From SIG299 sp964632165 (GTDB lineage: Bacteria; Bacillota; Clostridia; Lachnospirales; Lachnospiraceae), in the NCBI GenBank assembly GCA_964632165.1, contig CAZWCZ010000002.1, positions 47,186 through 111,185 on the forward strand: DNA of 64,000 bases. Direction: 5' to 3'. Below the pieces are notes generated by a model. The model was given only the letters and a program-made list of their open reading frames with translations, was not told the DNA's origin and did no database searches. This document shows positions 26,007 through 35,726 of the stretch, one piece after another. A program made the position numbers and the translations under genes. Position 1 is the first letter of the stretch. Each line of letters starts with the position of its first letter.

Positions 26007-26040
26007 AGACAGCCGTGCGCAATCTGTCGCACGGCTGTCT
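26007..26040. terminator. Terminator between convergent genes
   Basis: A perfect 13-bp stem (AGACAGCCGTGCG at 26007-26019, complement at 26028-26040) with an 8-base loop lies between the metallophosphoesterase stop and the GH130 stop. The T tract is short on both sides, but the stem is GC-rich, so it probably terminates both transcripts. Confidence 0.8.
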
Positions 26041-26046
26041 CTTTCA

Positions 26047-27069
26047 TTATCTTCTGCCGATTTCCGTATCGTTTCCACTTACTACACTATGCTCTTTGAT
26101 GTATGCCACTATCTCATCAAACTGACAGAATGCCAGTCCGACATAACTGTCTGCCGCACCATAATAAATTGCAATTTTCCCGCTCTCCGGATCATGCAGT
26201 GTAGCACATGGGAAGCATACGTTTGGCACAAATCCGCGTTCTTCATACCATTCTTCCGGTGTCAGCAGGAAGTTTTCACAACGATACAACACTTTGGACG
26301 GATTCTCCAGATCAAGGATCGCTCCTCCAATGGAATATACATATCCGTTGCACGTCCCTGCTACCCCATGATAAAACAAAAGCCATCCTTCACTTGTTTC
26401 GATCGGAGCAGCTCCTCCGCCGATTTTTAAAGATTCCCACCATTCGTTCCCGCGGTTCATCACATGACGGTGTTTCCCCCAATATACCAGATCAGGACTC
26501 TCACTTACAAAAATGTCTCCAAACGGAGTATGTCCCGAATCGGACGGTCTGCTCAGCATTACAAAATTTCCGTTGATTTTTCTCGGAAACAGCACAGCAT
26601 TCCGGTTGAACGGAAGAAATGGATTTTCCAGTCGCGTAAACGTCTTAAAATCCTTTGTTTTTGCCATACCTATCGCTGCCCCGTAAAAATCCTGACACCA
26701 GATGATATAATACGTGTCATCCACTTTTACCAATCTTGGATCATAGGCATAATGCGGCATAAACGGTTTTCCTTCTTCATCCGTAAACGGAATTTTCTTT
26801 TCATCAAACTCCCAATGGATCGCATCTTTGCTGCGTCCCAGATAAATGTACGGAATCCCGTTTGTCTGTTCGCCACGGAACACTCCGATGAATGCTCCTT
26901 CATAAGGAATGACAGCACTGTTAAAAATCCGTGCCACTCCCTTTACCGGATTTCTTCCGATAATCGGATTTTCTGTATATCTCCATACCGGTGCATTTAC
27001 CAAGCCTTCCGGTTTTTCCTGCCACGGGACATTCGTAACGGCAGGTGCAATCATTTTAATCTCGCTCAT
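26047..27069 (-). CDS. GH130 glycoside phosphorylase, probably manno-oligosaccharide phosphorylase
   Basis: Enzymes of this family split beta-mannosides with phosphate, yielding mannose 1-phosphate and saving ATP. The 340-residue length, the HYAYDPRL motif with catalytic Asp110, NRNAVLFPRKINGNFVMLSR and the GGGAAPI loop fit a five-bladed GH130 enzyme, most like the beta-1,4-manno-oligosaccharide group. The Man-GlcNAc and beta-1,2-mannobiose activities of other subgroups cannot be excluded. No signal peptide, so intracellular. It is the last gene of the twelve-gene operon, 36 bases after a binding-protein gene, and would process sugars brought in by that importer. Confidence 0.9.
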   Translation of the reverse strand: MSEIKMIAPAVTNVPWQEKPEGLVNAPVWRYTENPIIGRNPVKGVARIFNSAVIPYEGAFIGVFRGEQTNGIPYIYLGRSKDAIHWEFDEKKIPFTDEEGKPFMPHYAYDPRLVKVDDTYYIIWCQDFYGAAIGMAKTKDFKTFTRLENPFLPFNRNAVLFPRKINGNFVMLSRPSDSGHTPFGDIFVSESPDLVYWGKHRHVMNRGNEWWESLKIGGGAAPIETSEGWLLFYHGVAGTCNGYVYSIGGAILDLENPSKVLYRCENFLLTPEEWYEERGFVPNVCFPCATLHDPESGKIAIYYGAADSYVGLAFCQFDEIVAYIKEHSVVSGNDTEIGRR

Positions 27070-27105
27070 AATTCTTCCCCACTCGTATTATAGATTCGTT
27101 GTTCA

Positions 27106-28584
27106 TCAGTTCGCAAAATAAGCATCTAAAGCATCCTGTACTTCCTGTTTGTGCTCTTCCTGTAACTGTGCCGGCGTTTTTTCACCCTTGATCAGATCAT
27201 TTAAACCATAATTTATATCCAGAGAAGCCCAAAGATCCAGGATAGAATGAGCACCGCAATCATACATGACTTCAAAATTTGCATTCTGTATCTCTTCCTT
27301 GTTGGAAGTTACCTTGTAATACCAGCTCAGATTGTCTTTAGAATCGCGAATGGAATAATCTCCTTTGCACCAGTTCCAGTATTCCCAGATCACATTGAAT
27401 ACCTTTTCCGGTTCCGGGCATCCGGCAGGAATCATAAAATAAGATACGCTCGTTGTCGTGTTTCTTCCGTAATTGGTATCCTTATCTCCTGACGGGCCGA
27501 CAGGCCAACGTACATAAGCAACATCAAACGGAAGTGTATATCCTAACTCTCCCAGATGATCATAATCTCCATTGCCGGACTGGATCCATGCAGCAATTGG
27601 GAAAAATCCGATATTACCCTGTGTATACTGGTTTCTCATGGAATCGGACGGTGTACCGTCAAAATCATAAGGATAGCAGACATTATAAGTATTATACATA
27701 TCATACAGCATCTGCAGACTTTCTCCAACCGGTCCGGACGAAAGTCCTTCCTGTGTAGAAGCAGCAATGTTTGCACCGTTTCCGAACAAAAGTCCCTCCA
27801 ATGTTTCTCCGCTGTATCCGCAGAAACCATACTGATCTATCTGTCCGTCTCCGTCGGTATCCTGTGTCAGCACCTGACAATATTCTATAAATTTTTCCCA
27901 GGTCCACTCTCCGCGCTCATACAGTTCTCTTGGATCTTCCAGATTGTTGTCTTCCAGCATCTGCATGTTAAATGCAAGCGGATATGTCCCGGCTACATTT
28001 CCGGATGCCGTTACCTGATAAAAGATACATGCTTTTCCGTCTCCCAGATCCAGATATCCTGCAACATCCTGGTTTGTAAACAGATCATGATCTTCCGGAA
28101 GTACCGTTTTAAGATCAATCGCCAGCCCGTTTGCCTGTGCCGGCACAACCAATTTTGTCGGAAGCATGTAAATATCACAATCCGGCGTTCCTGCCATAAT
28201 GGAAGTATTGATAGAATCCACCACACCTGCGTAGGTAAGGTTCTTCCAGTAAAACTTTACCCCAAATGTCTCCTCAATGTAGGAAACATTATCTAACTGA
28301 AGCTGTGCTATCGCACGCTTTGCCTCTTTCTGTTTTCTTGTTGCTTCATCGTCATCTTCCGCATCCAGCAGGCTGGCATAGGACGGATCATCTTCCAGTT
28401 TTGAGCAGGAACTGTCATAATACTGTACCCACCAGGAACCGATCGTGATCTCGTCATTGCTTGTCTGTAGTTTTGACGGTGATTTTCCATCTCCATTTTC
28501 TGGTGCCTTTCCTCCGCATGCCATTCCCGACAGCAGCATTCCTGCTGCCAGACCAAGCGCAAGTACTTTTTTCCATATCTTCAT
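27106..28584 (-). CDS. Extracellular sugar-binding lipoprotein of an ABC importer
   Basis: Start ATG 28584 (MKIWKKVLALGLAAGM), nine bases after GGAGG; the earlier ATG overlaps the box. The 492-residue protein has a lipoprotein-like signal with probable lipid cysteine C23 in LLSGMACGG (a slightly atypical lipobox), then a family-1 solute-binding fold. Asp-rich DTDGDGQIDQYGF in the middle is typical of sugar-binding proteins with a calcium-type loop. It follows the multi-repeat lipoprotein gene and belongs with permeases at 30869-32718. Likely ligand: manno-oligosaccharides, judged only from the neighbouring GH130, GH26 and GH2 genes. Confidence 0.9.
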   Translation of the reverse strand: MKIWKKVLALGLAAGMLLSGMACGGKAPENGDGKSPSKLQTSNDEITIGSWWVQYYDSSCSKLEDDPSYASLLDAEDDDEATRKQKEAKRAIAQLQLDNVSYIEETFGVKFYWKNLTYAGVVDSINTSIMAGTPDCDIYMLPTKLVVPAQANGLAIDLKTVLPEDHDLFTNQDVAGYLDLGDGKACIFYQVTASGNVAGTYPLAFNMQMLEDNNLEDPRELYERGEWTWEKFIEYCQVLTQDTDGDGQIDQYGFCGYSGETLEGLLFGNGANIAASTQEGLSSGPVGESLQMLYDMYNTYNVCYPYDFDGTPSDSMRNQYTQGNIGFFPIAAWIQSGNGDYDHLGELGYTLPFDVAYVRWPVGPSGDKDTNYGRNTTTSVSYFMIPAGCPEPEKVFNVIWEYWNWCKGDYSIRDSKDNLSWYYKVTSNKEEIQNANFEVMYDCGAHSILDLWASLDINYGLNDLIKGEKTPAQLQEEHKQEVQDALDAYFAN

Positions 28585-28600
28585 ACTGCTCATCCTCCCA

Positions 28601-30799
28601 TCATTCTTCCGTATAAATTTCCCATGTCAATGTACAGGTCGTCGGTTCTGAAAGATCCAGCACTCCTTTGACATAATAACTCGAACCGAAATGAATGTCT
28701 CCTAGGATCACACTTCCATTGAATGCATCCTGTAGCCATCCGTTTGACGCTGTCGTATAACCAATGATAAATTCCGTATCTCCGCTGAACTTTATACAGG
28801 TTATCTTTTCCGGATCTACACCACAAAGTAAATCTTCCTTCTCAATATAAGTGGAACTCCATCCGCCTTCCGTTACAAGCTGCATACTTCCTGTCGCTGC
28901 CAATGTCCCGACGGTTTCTTCCAAAATTCCGCTCTCCGTTTCCGGCGTAGGTTCTACAGTTCCTCCCTCGCCCTCTTTTTCAAAAGAAAGTGCCTTTCCC
29001 ACACGGACGCTGTATACTTCCCAGTCCGTCTTTGCCTCACACTGGATCCGACCGCCCCATGTACTCGGATCGTCATTTCCCACTGCTGCCGCAATCTGTT
29101 CAAATGTGGTATAACATTTTCCGTCAACACAGATTACTTCGTTTCTTGCAACTCTTGTCCAGTTGCCGCAGTCCGGCATGACAAGCCACATGGTATCATC
29201 ATCACTCTTATAAGAAATCTCTACCACGGATCCGGGTACCAATGCTTCTCTGAATTCATCTGTCATCTCAAACCCGTTCTGATCCCAGCCGCCGCCGCTG
29301 CACTGAAATCCTTCCAGCTCCACAAACTGACTCAGCATCGGAACGGTTGCTGCCTTGCCTACGCGAATGCTGTATACTTCCCAGTCTGTCTTTGCCTCGC
29401 ACTGGATTCTTCCGCCCCATGTACTCGGATCGTCATTTCCCACTGCTGCCGCAATCTGTTCAAACGTGGTATAACATTTTCCATCAACACAGATTACTTC
29501 GTTTCTTGCAACTCTTGTCCAGTTGCCGCAGTCCGGCATAACAAGCCACATCGTATCATCATCACTCTTATAAGAAATTTCCACCACGGATCCTGGTACC
29601 AATGCTTCTCTTACTTCATCCGGAATCTCAAAACCGTTTTGATCCCAGCCGCCGCCGCTGCACTGAAAGTCATCCCACACTACTGCATCCTGCAGTACAT
29701 ACTGAGGTGCTCTCTGACCGACACGGATACTGTATACTTCCCAATTCGTCCTGCCTTCGCACTGAATTCGGCCTCCCCATGTACTCGGATCGTCATTTCC
29801 TACTGCTTCCGCAATCTGTTCAAACGTGATCTGACATATATTTTCCGAATTATTGATATATGCCTGATCCTTCGCAACTCTGGTCCAATTGCCGCAATCC
29901 GGCATAACAAGCCACATGGATCCGTCTTCACTCTTATAAGAAATTTCTATTACCGAACCAGGCACTAATACTTCCCTTATTTCGTCCGGAATCTCAAAAC
30001 CATTCTGATCCCAGCCACCGCCGCTGCACTGAAACGTATCCCATACAACTGCATCTTTCAGGAAACAAAGATTACTATAATCCGTTCCGCTTCCGTCAAA
30101 AGCTTCTAGGGATGCAAATTCTGCTGTCGTATCTGCCGGAAGAACATTCCCCTGTGCATCAAGAAAGCGAATATCGTCAATCCATAAAATCGCGTTTTCT
30201 CCGCTTTCCTCTACTCCATTATCTGTTTTCAGGTTAAGCAGCATAATATTTCCGGCGATCAGCCCTTTTCCGTCTTTGATCTCTGCCGTAACCACTTTAG
30301 GATTCTTACTCTCTGTATAAACAGACCACTCGGTATTGACGGTTTCTTCTAATTCTTCGCCATACCAGGTATAGATTTCCCCGGAAGCTGCATGGAAAGA
30401 ACCATCCGCATAAGACGTTCCGATAACCATCTCTACCTTGGCAAGTTTTGTAATGTTTTCACCAAGAAGGCTACTCAGGTCAATGCCGATAAAAGGAGTC
30501 TTTCCATTTAAATTTTCCACCTTGAGTGCCTTGCTTCCGTTATATTCTTCTACGGAAAGCCTGATGTTTGCCGCTGTTACATGACTGGAATAGGACTTTA
30601 TGAACGCAATATTTCCGTCTTCAAATGTGATACTGGCATTTTCCAATGTTACCTTTTCCGCTCCTTTGGTCGGCTCCTGTCCTGCCTCCCCTGTCGGTGT
30701 TGGTGTTATTTTGTTTCCCCCACCTGTTTTTCCACACGCCGTTATTGACATCAGCATCACTGCCATCAACAATACTGCTAAAAATTTGTGTTTCTTCAC
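28601..30799 (-). CDS. Surface lipoprotein with three tandem carbohydrate-binding-like repeats
   Basis: I start at GTG 30799, eight bases after GGAGG; the nearby ATG is out of frame. The 732-residue protein has a lipobox ITAC (C22) and a Thr/Pro-rich linker. A beta-rich domain follows (about 40-240), then three repeats of about 120 residues (about 246-367, 368-487 and 488-607), each with FQCSGGGWDQNGFE, LVMPDCGNWTRVA and DDPSTWGGRIQCE, and a last beta-rich domain (about 620-732). The conserved Trp, Asp and Gly suggest jelly-roll sugar-binding modules, but I cannot name the family. It sits between permease and binding-protein genes, so it may hold polysaccharide at the cell surface. Confidence 0.85.
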   Translation of the reverse strand: MKKHKFLAVLLMAVMLMSITACGKTGGGNKITPTPTGEAGQEPTKGAEKVTLENASITFEDGNIAFIKSYSSHVTAANIRLSVEEYNGSKALKVENLNGKTPFIGIDLSSLLGENITKLAKVEMVIGTSYADGSFHAASGEIYTWYGEELEETVNTEWSVYTESKNPKVVTAEIKDGKGLIAGNIMLLNLKTDNGVEESGENAILWIDDIRFLDAQGNVLPADTTAEFASLEAFDGSGTDYSNLCFLKDAVVWDTFQCSGGGWDQNGFEIPDEIREVLVPGSVIEISYKSEDGSMWLVMPDCGNWTRVAKDQAYINNSENICQITFEQIAEAVGNDDPSTWGGRIQCEGRTNWEVYSIRVGQRAPQYVLQDAVVWDDFQCSGGGWDQNGFEIPDEVREALVPGSVVEISYKSDDDTMWLVMPDCGNWTRVARNEVICVDGKCYTTFEQIAAAVGNDDPSTWGGRIQCEAKTDWEVYSIRVGKAATVPMLSQFVELEGFQCSGGGWDQNGFEMTDEFREALVPGSVVEISYKSDDDTMWLVMPDCGNWTRVARNEVICVDGKCYTTFEQIAAAVGNDDPSTWGGRIQCEAKTDWEVYSVRVGKALSFEKEGEGGTVEPTPETESGILEETVGTLAATGSMQLVTEGGWSSTYIEKEDLLCGVDPEKITCIKFSGDTEFIIGYTTASNGWLQDAFNGSVILGDIHFGSSYYVKGVLDLSEPTTCTLTWEIYTEE
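28979..30064 (-). repeat. Three in-frame tandem repeats of about 360 bp
   Basis: Anchored on the FQCSGGGWDQ codons, the repeat phases are about 366 and 360 bases apart. The two downstream copies (about 29339-29698 and 28979-29338) are close to identical over long stretches of DNA. The first copy (about 29699-30064) is more diverged, pointing to a recent duplication of the C-terminal copy. Boundaries are approximate. Confidence 0.85.
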
Positions 30800-30868
30800 T
30801 TTTTCATCCTCCTTTTTTAGGAAGTGCATGAACGCACCCCAATTTGTAATAACCTCTCCGCAAAAGCA

Positions 30869-31783
30869 TCATCCAACGATACCGCTTCGTTCCACCCCTT
30901 CAATAAAATGTCTTTGCAGTAAAATATAAATAAGCACGATCGGCAGCAATATCAACAGGATTCCGGCATCCAGATACAGTTCCTGTAGCGTAACATCCAA
31001 AATACCGTCAATATTTGCAATAACCGACTGCAGGCTCGCTATCTTTTTGCTTATGACAATGTCTTCACTGATCAAAAACAGATTTGAATAAAAGGTGTCG
31101 TTGAACTGCCATACGATGGAAAATACGGTAACCGTAATGACAGAAGGCATTGCATTGACCAGCATGATCCGAAAATAGGTGTACCATACCCCCGCACCAT
31201 CTACAAATGCAGCCTCTTCAATCTCTTTTGGAAGTCCTCGGAAAAACTGATTAAATATGTAGATATATAATCCCGAACGGACTCCACAGCCAAGTGCCGT
31301 CATAATATACATTGGCCACGGCGTACCCATCAGATTTACCGAGTTACCAAAAAGCATCGTCATAATCCCGAAAGGATCAAACTGACGGAATGTCATGTAG
31401 AGCGGCAGCATGATCGTATGCGACGGGATTACGATCATGATAACCACGCAGGCAAACCACAGCTTCTTTAATGGGAACTCAAACCTCGCAAATCCGTATC
31501 CGATCATAGAGCAGACCAGCAGCTGGATCAATGTCAGTGTACCGGTATAGAGCATATCTGCACCGATTGTCTTCCAATAATCCATCCGTTCTATGACCAG
31601 CTTATATTTCTCTAACGTCGGAAATTCCGGAAACACATATACCATCGGATTATACGCGTCCTTCGTTGAAGAAATCGAATTTACGAACATTCCGATTACC
31701 GGAGAGAGAATAACATACCCCACTCCTACCAGGATCAGAAGACGTAAAATACCGTATGCTAATTTCTTTACTTCATTGTTCAT
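30869..31783 (-). CDS. Sugar ABC importer permease, MalG type
   Basis: This 304-residue permease has six helices, with the EAA loop EIEEAAFVDGAGVWYTYFR near residue 195 for docking the ATPase. The N-terminal FVNSISSTKDAYNP segment, which follows the first helix, is typical of MalG-like subunits. It lies 14 bases after the MalF-type permease gene and 70 bases ahead of the repeat lipoprotein gene. With 31798-32718 and the binding protein 27106-28584 it forms a complete importer except for the ATPase. Confidence 0.92.
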   Translation of the reverse strand: MNNEVKKLAYGILRLLILVGVGYVILSPVIGMFVNSISSTKDAYNPMVYVFPEFPTLEKYKLVIERMDYWKTIGADMLYTGTLTLIQLLVCSMIGYGFARFEFPLKKLWFACVVIMIVIPSHTIMLPLYMTFRQFDPFGIMTMLFGNSVNLMGTPWPMYIMTALGCGVRSGLYIYIFNQFFRGLPKEIEEAAFVDGAGVWYTYFRIMLVNAMPSVITVTVFSIVWQFNDTFYSNLFLISEDIVISKKIASLQSVIANIDGILDVTLQELYLDAGILLILLPIVLIYILLQRHFIEGVERSGIVG

Positions 31784-31797
31784 CTTCTTCCGCCTCT

Positions 31798-32718
31798 CTA
31801 GTTATAATAGAATGTTCTCTTTTGTATCACCCTGCAGATAACGATCAGGATGATGCAGGTAATCAGTGTACTTACCAGACTGAATACGGAACTCAGGCCA
31901 TAATTGTACGATTTTGTGAATGCCGTTTCATATGCCAGCGTTACAACATCACTTTGTCCAAAATTGTCCACGATCGTATAAACCACATTGGTAACGATAT
32001 GCGGCATTACCATCGGAAACGTCACTTTCCAAAAAGTCTCATATCCTGTAGCCCCTTCCATTTTTGCCACCTCATACATGGATCCCGGGATTGATTGTAA
32101 TGCAGCAATAAAAATGATGATCTGCACCCCGGACGCCTGGATGATCTCATTGATCCTGCTTACCGCGGCAACAATATATTCCATAACAGATGCCGGCAGA
32201 CCGATCTGCATAAATACTCCGATCAGATAATCCGCATCCAGTGCCAGTACGCTCGATGCTGTTTCTGCTATCTCGGCATTCTGTCCCGAAACACCTCCCT
32301 GCATCATTTGTGCACTAAGTTCCAGTGCTTCCCGGATCGCAGAAGAATTTAAAATGACCGGAAGAAAAAAAATTGCTCTTACCACAAACCTCCCCGGGAA
32401 TTTTTTATTCAACAGTATTGCCATGAACAAACTGAAAAAAGTGATCAAAGGTACGTCGATCAGCATATTCATCACCGAGGTCGTCAGCGTCTGCTTAAAA
32501 GAACCATGTGCAAAAAATGCCTGCCGGAAATTTTCCAAACCTGCCGGAGCCAATACATAGCCTCCGTTTACCGTGTCAATCGTAATCTTAGAAAAGGCAA
32601 ATTCCCCTGTCATCAAAAGAGAACGGACATAAAAAACAAGAAATCCGACGATGAACGGCAGGATAAATAAATATCCTGAAATCATCCTTTTTTGTCTGAG
32701 AGAAAGTTTTTTCTTCAT
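31798..32718 (-). CDS. Sugar ABC importer permease, MalF type
   Basis: This 306-residue permease begins MKKKLSLRQKRMISGYLFI and has six helices. The EAA loop SMYEVAKMEGATGYETFWK lies near residue 215. A long periplasm-facing stretch with GGVSGQNAEIAETASSV (about 140-160) distinguishes it from the partner. The gene directly abuts the DUF5696 gene (stop at 32719), implying translational coupling. Confidence 0.92.
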   Translation of the reverse strand: MKKKLSLRQKRMISGYLFILPFIVGFLVFYVRSLLMTGEFAFSKITIDTVNGGYVLAPAGLENFRQAFFAHGSFKQTLTTSVMNMLIDVPLITFFSLFMAILLNKKFPGRFVVRAIFFLPVILNSSAIREALELSAQMMQGGVSGQNAEIAETASSVLALDADYLIGVFMQIGLPASVMEYIVAAVSRINEIIQASGVQIIIFIAALQSIPGSMYEVAKMEGATGYETFWKVTFPMVMPHIVTNVVYTIVDNFGQSDVVTLAYETAFTKSYNYGLSSVFSLVSTLITCIILIVICRVIQKRTFYYN

Positions 32719-35082
32719 TTAATCTGCATCCTCCCATCTGTATGACAATGCCGGTAATGTTTTCCCATCTGCCGTTTGTTCCTCGCTTCCGTAATTCACA
32801 TAGATCACAATCCCGTTATCATACGTTACTTTTCTTACATCCTGTCCCAAAATCTCATGGCGGATCATAATTGCTCCACTGACCTGCTTTAATACCTGAT
32901 TAACCTCTTTGTAAACCGCGATTGCATCTTCCTTCCATGTTGTATACGTTGTTGCATAATAGCGGCTCAGGCCGGTATCTTTCATCAGACTGGAATTTTT
33001 CTCCGTAAATACGTAATGCGGCGAAGTTCCTGTTTCTATCATCAAAAGTACATTTTTTCTCAGGTCAAATGTGTCTTCAAAATTCATCAGTTCCGTAGAA
33101 TAGGAAATGCATCCATGGATAATCATCTGATACCAGGGAATGCTTTCATCCACAATAACATATGAATTGTCTTCCATCGGCACGTTCAAAATATCAGAAC
33201 TGTAAGCAAACGCATAGGCGTTCGCAGAATCCGTCATTACCCGTTTCCCTGTAGCACAAATTGCTTCCAATTGTCCAAGAACAATGTCCTGAGCCTCTTC
33301 TCTATTGATAACTTCGGATCTTTTTTTATCTGAGGTAAGTGTATTCCCGAGATCTCTGAGTGAAATCCCGTCTACTTCGATCTTGTTGATCTCTTTTATA
33401 AACTTATCAACATATCGCGGCAAAAACTTTGGAGACAGTAAATGATACATTGTTTCCGAATACCCTAAACTGGTAGTATTTCTCAAAGTTGTCGGGTTTA
33501 CCAAACCAAAATCCGCACTGAATCCGGCTCCGTAATACCTGGCAGATTCTGCATCTGACGGAAATCCGCTGTCGGCAAATGTCACTTTCATAAAAGCCGT
33601 GTCCACATACAAGACCCCGCCCAACTTTGAGACTTCCTCGTTCAACTGCTCAAGTCCCTGCTTCCCGCCAAGAAAATCCATTATTTTTATCTTATCCGCC
33701 GTATCATGGTAATATCCTCCGTTCATCCAGCCCTGCAGATTCATTACCTGATTTTGGATCCCCGATTCATTTAAATCTTCTGCTATCTGTCCTGCTTCTT
33801 CAAACGTGGTCATTGCAAACGGTTTCAGGTACTGTACCCCAAGAAAGTGGCTCATTCCTTTTACTCCGGCAATAATATCATAATAAAACGGAATATTCCC
33901 TCCTGTTTCCTGCTTTGTAAGGATCCCTTTTTCCAGCAAACGGTTCCGGTAATAATTTGCCAGTCCGGAATATCCGCTGTATTCTTCCTTTAAAAAGCTG
34001 TAACGTACTGTCAGATTGATGTCATACAAATCTTCTTCCAAAACATAAACATCCCGGGTTGAAGTGCCAAAATTCCTTAAATTATCCACGTTCCGTATGC
34101 AGAACGTCGGATATGCGTAGTTATAATCATTATAAACACCGGAAATCCCGGCGGTTAAAACAGCAATTCCTGCTCCCTTTTCTACCTCCGCCAAAATGGC
34201 ACTGTTCTCACGGCAGATCCCCCAGATCGGAAGTTTTGCATCTTCGACATTTTCCGTCGTTGTATAGGTGGATACCATCGGATCCAGGCCATAAAAATAC
34301 TGGGAATAATTTGATGCCGTCGTCTTCCCGTTATTGAAACGGATCAAAGATCCGGATCCGTTCGGTACAACCAGATATCCGGTTTCTTCCGTGGAAGCCG
34401 CTCCCATATAACGCAGAAGCTGGATCCTGTAGACACTTGCTCCGCCATGTTCTTTTATCTGTCCGGTCGGAATGGATACTACAACACTGTCACCATCCAA
34501 TCGGTATTCTAACGGAATCTCAAAATAGATCCCTTCTCCTCCTTTTTTATCTTTCTTATCCCCAATCTCATAAATATAACGGACGCCCTGTTCGATCCTC
34601 TCTGCCCGGAACTGCCCCATCGCAACGGACATGCTGTACGAATCATAGGACCCGGATTTCACATCCGAGTTGTAATAATACACAATCAACTGTGATTTTA
34701 AGTAATTTTTGTTGTTTTTGTTTGCTTTGGAATCTTCGTCTGCATTTATCGGGCATGCATAGGTCACGCTGTTATCTCTTTTGTCATAAACAGCAATATT
34801 AGCCATAGTAAGATCGGTATACAGCTTTAGATACTCATTTTCGCAGACAAGACTCATTCCTTCTACCTGTGCGTTTTTCTCCTCTAAAGGTACGAACTCC
34901 GTTCCTTCCTCATACTCATATCCGCTCAGATATTTTTGATATCCGTCATAATTTACATAATGACACACATAATAGATCAGCCATGCTATTCCATACGCCA
35001 GCAATAGTGCCACCATGCAAAACAGAATTCGTTTCAAAAGATTTGTCGAAAGGGTTTTTTTCTTTTTTTTCATCGTTCTCAT
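32719..35082 (-). CDS. DUF5696 family membrane-anchored protein of unknown function
   Basis: The start is ATG 35082, seven bases after GGAGG. The 787-residue protein has a basic N-terminus and one membrane helix (about 17-38), so the bulk is outside the cell. Residues about 80-330 look beta-rich; about 400-700 alternates strand and helix (YVDTAFMKVTFADSGFPSD, then DGISLRDLGNTL), as in a TIM barrel of glycoside-hydrolase type. I recall the family as DUF5696, found beside ABC importers, but its reaction is not known to me. It lies between the YIP1 gene and the MalF-type permease in the mannan operon, and may be an unrecognised carbohydrate-active enzyme. Confidence 0.82.
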   Translation of the reverse strand: MRTMKKKKKTLSTNLLKRILFCMVALLLAYGIAWLIYYVCHYVNYDGYQKYLSGYEYEEGTEFVPLEEKNAQVEGMSLVCENEYLKLYTDLTMANIAVYDKRDNSVTYACPINADEDSKANKNNKNYLKSQLIVYYYNSDVKSGSYDSYSMSVAMGQFRAERIEQGVRYIYEIGDKKDKKGGEGIYFEIPLEYRLDGDSVVVSIPTGQIKEHGGASVYRIQLLRYMGAASTEETGYLVVPNGSGSLIRFNNGKTTASNYSQYFYGLDPMVSTYTTTENVEDAKLPIWGICRENSAILAEVEKGAGIAVLTAGISGVYNDYNYAYPTFCIRNVDNLRNFGTSTRDVYVLEEDLYDINLTVRYSFLKEEYSGYSGLANYYRNRLLEKGILTKQETGGNIPFYYDIIAGVKGMSHFLGVQYLKPFAMTTFEEAGQIAEDLNESGIQNQVMNLQGWMNGGYYHDTADKIKIMDFLGGKQGLEQLNEEVSKLGGVLYVDTAFMKVTFADSGFPSDAESARYYGAGFSADFGLVNPTTLRNTTSLGYSETMYHLLSPKFLPRYVDKFIKEINKIEVDGISLRDLGNTLTSDKKRSEVINREEAQDIVLGQLEAICATGKRVMTDSANAYAFAYSSDILNVPMEDNSYVIVDESIPWYQMIIHGCISYSTELMNFEDTFDLRKNVLLMIETGTSPHYVFTEKNSSLMKDTGLSRYYATTYTTWKEDAIAVYKEVNQVLKQVSGAIMIRHEILGQDVRKVTYDNGIVIYVNYGSEEQTADGKTLPALSYRWEDAD

Positions 35083-35093
35083 TTCTGCCCCTC

Positions 35094-35726
35094 CTAAAAT
35101 CTAAAAATTAATTCCGTATAAATACTGCGAAAAAACTGTGCCACCATACCAAGCAGATTTCCAAGCAGTAAAACAAGAAAAATGATCAATAACATTGCAA
35201 TAAACGTGAGCATTACCGTCAAAAGCGTCTTCCCGAGCGTATAATTATGCACCTGCATGATCCCGATCAGCATCATCAGAACTCCGTATGCTACTCCAAC
35301 CGCCACGACCATCCCATGAAAAGCCTGTTCATCATCCGCGACCACATGACTGACAGCCGTTGCCGCCACAAGTGCCACTGCCATTGGAACTGTTCCGTAT
35401 CCGACGGCAACGGCAATGTCCTTCATCCTCCCTTCGCCTGACATCAGGCAGGTCACGGACCAGTTACTGACACAAAGCAGAAGGTAAAAAGCCAGAATGG
35501 CGAACATCTCATATCCTCCATTTACGGAGCGCGGGTCAATATCGTTTACAACAAATCCTGCCGTCAGACGATGCAGGGTAAAGCAGGCAGAAAATAGCAT
35601 GACCATGACTACCGCGATTGGGACACTTCCTTTTTCTGCATGACGGATCCAATAATAGCCGTCCATCGGATGCAGAATCGTGTAGAACAGATATTGCCAC
35701 TTTTTTTTAGAAAATCCGTTACGCAT
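35094..35726 (-). CDS. YIP1-family membrane protein
   Basis: I place the start at ATG 35726 (MRNGFSKKKWQYLFY), which overlaps the preceding stop by 8 bases, a typical coupled start. The 210-residue protein has about five helices and the N-terminal HPMDGYYWIRHAEKGS stretch usual for bacterial YIP1 proteins. Bacterial members have no firm function. Here it sits between the NHL/TPR protein and the DUF5696 protein, so it is probably a membrane partner of one or both. Confidence 0.82.
   Translation of the reverse strand: MRNGFSKKKWQYLFYTILHPMDGYYWIRHAEKGSVPIAVVMVMLFSACFTLHRLTAGFVVNDIDPRSVNGGYEMFAILAFYLLLCVSNWSVTCLMSGEGRMKDIAVAVGYGTVPMAVALVAATAVSHVVADDEQAFHGMVVAVGVAYGVLMMLIGIMQVHNYTLGKTLLTVMLTFIAMLLIIFLVLLLGNLLGMVAQFFRSIYTELIFRF

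Noticed and set aside
27556..28296. Plus-strand open frame of 246 residues antisense to a binding-protein gene
   Set aside because: No ribosome site, composition unlike proteins, and the minus-strand gene is secure.
28979..30064. CRISPR array or mobile element suggested by repeated sequence
   Set aside because: The repeats are about 360 bases, in frame and protein-coding; there are no spacers or transposase.
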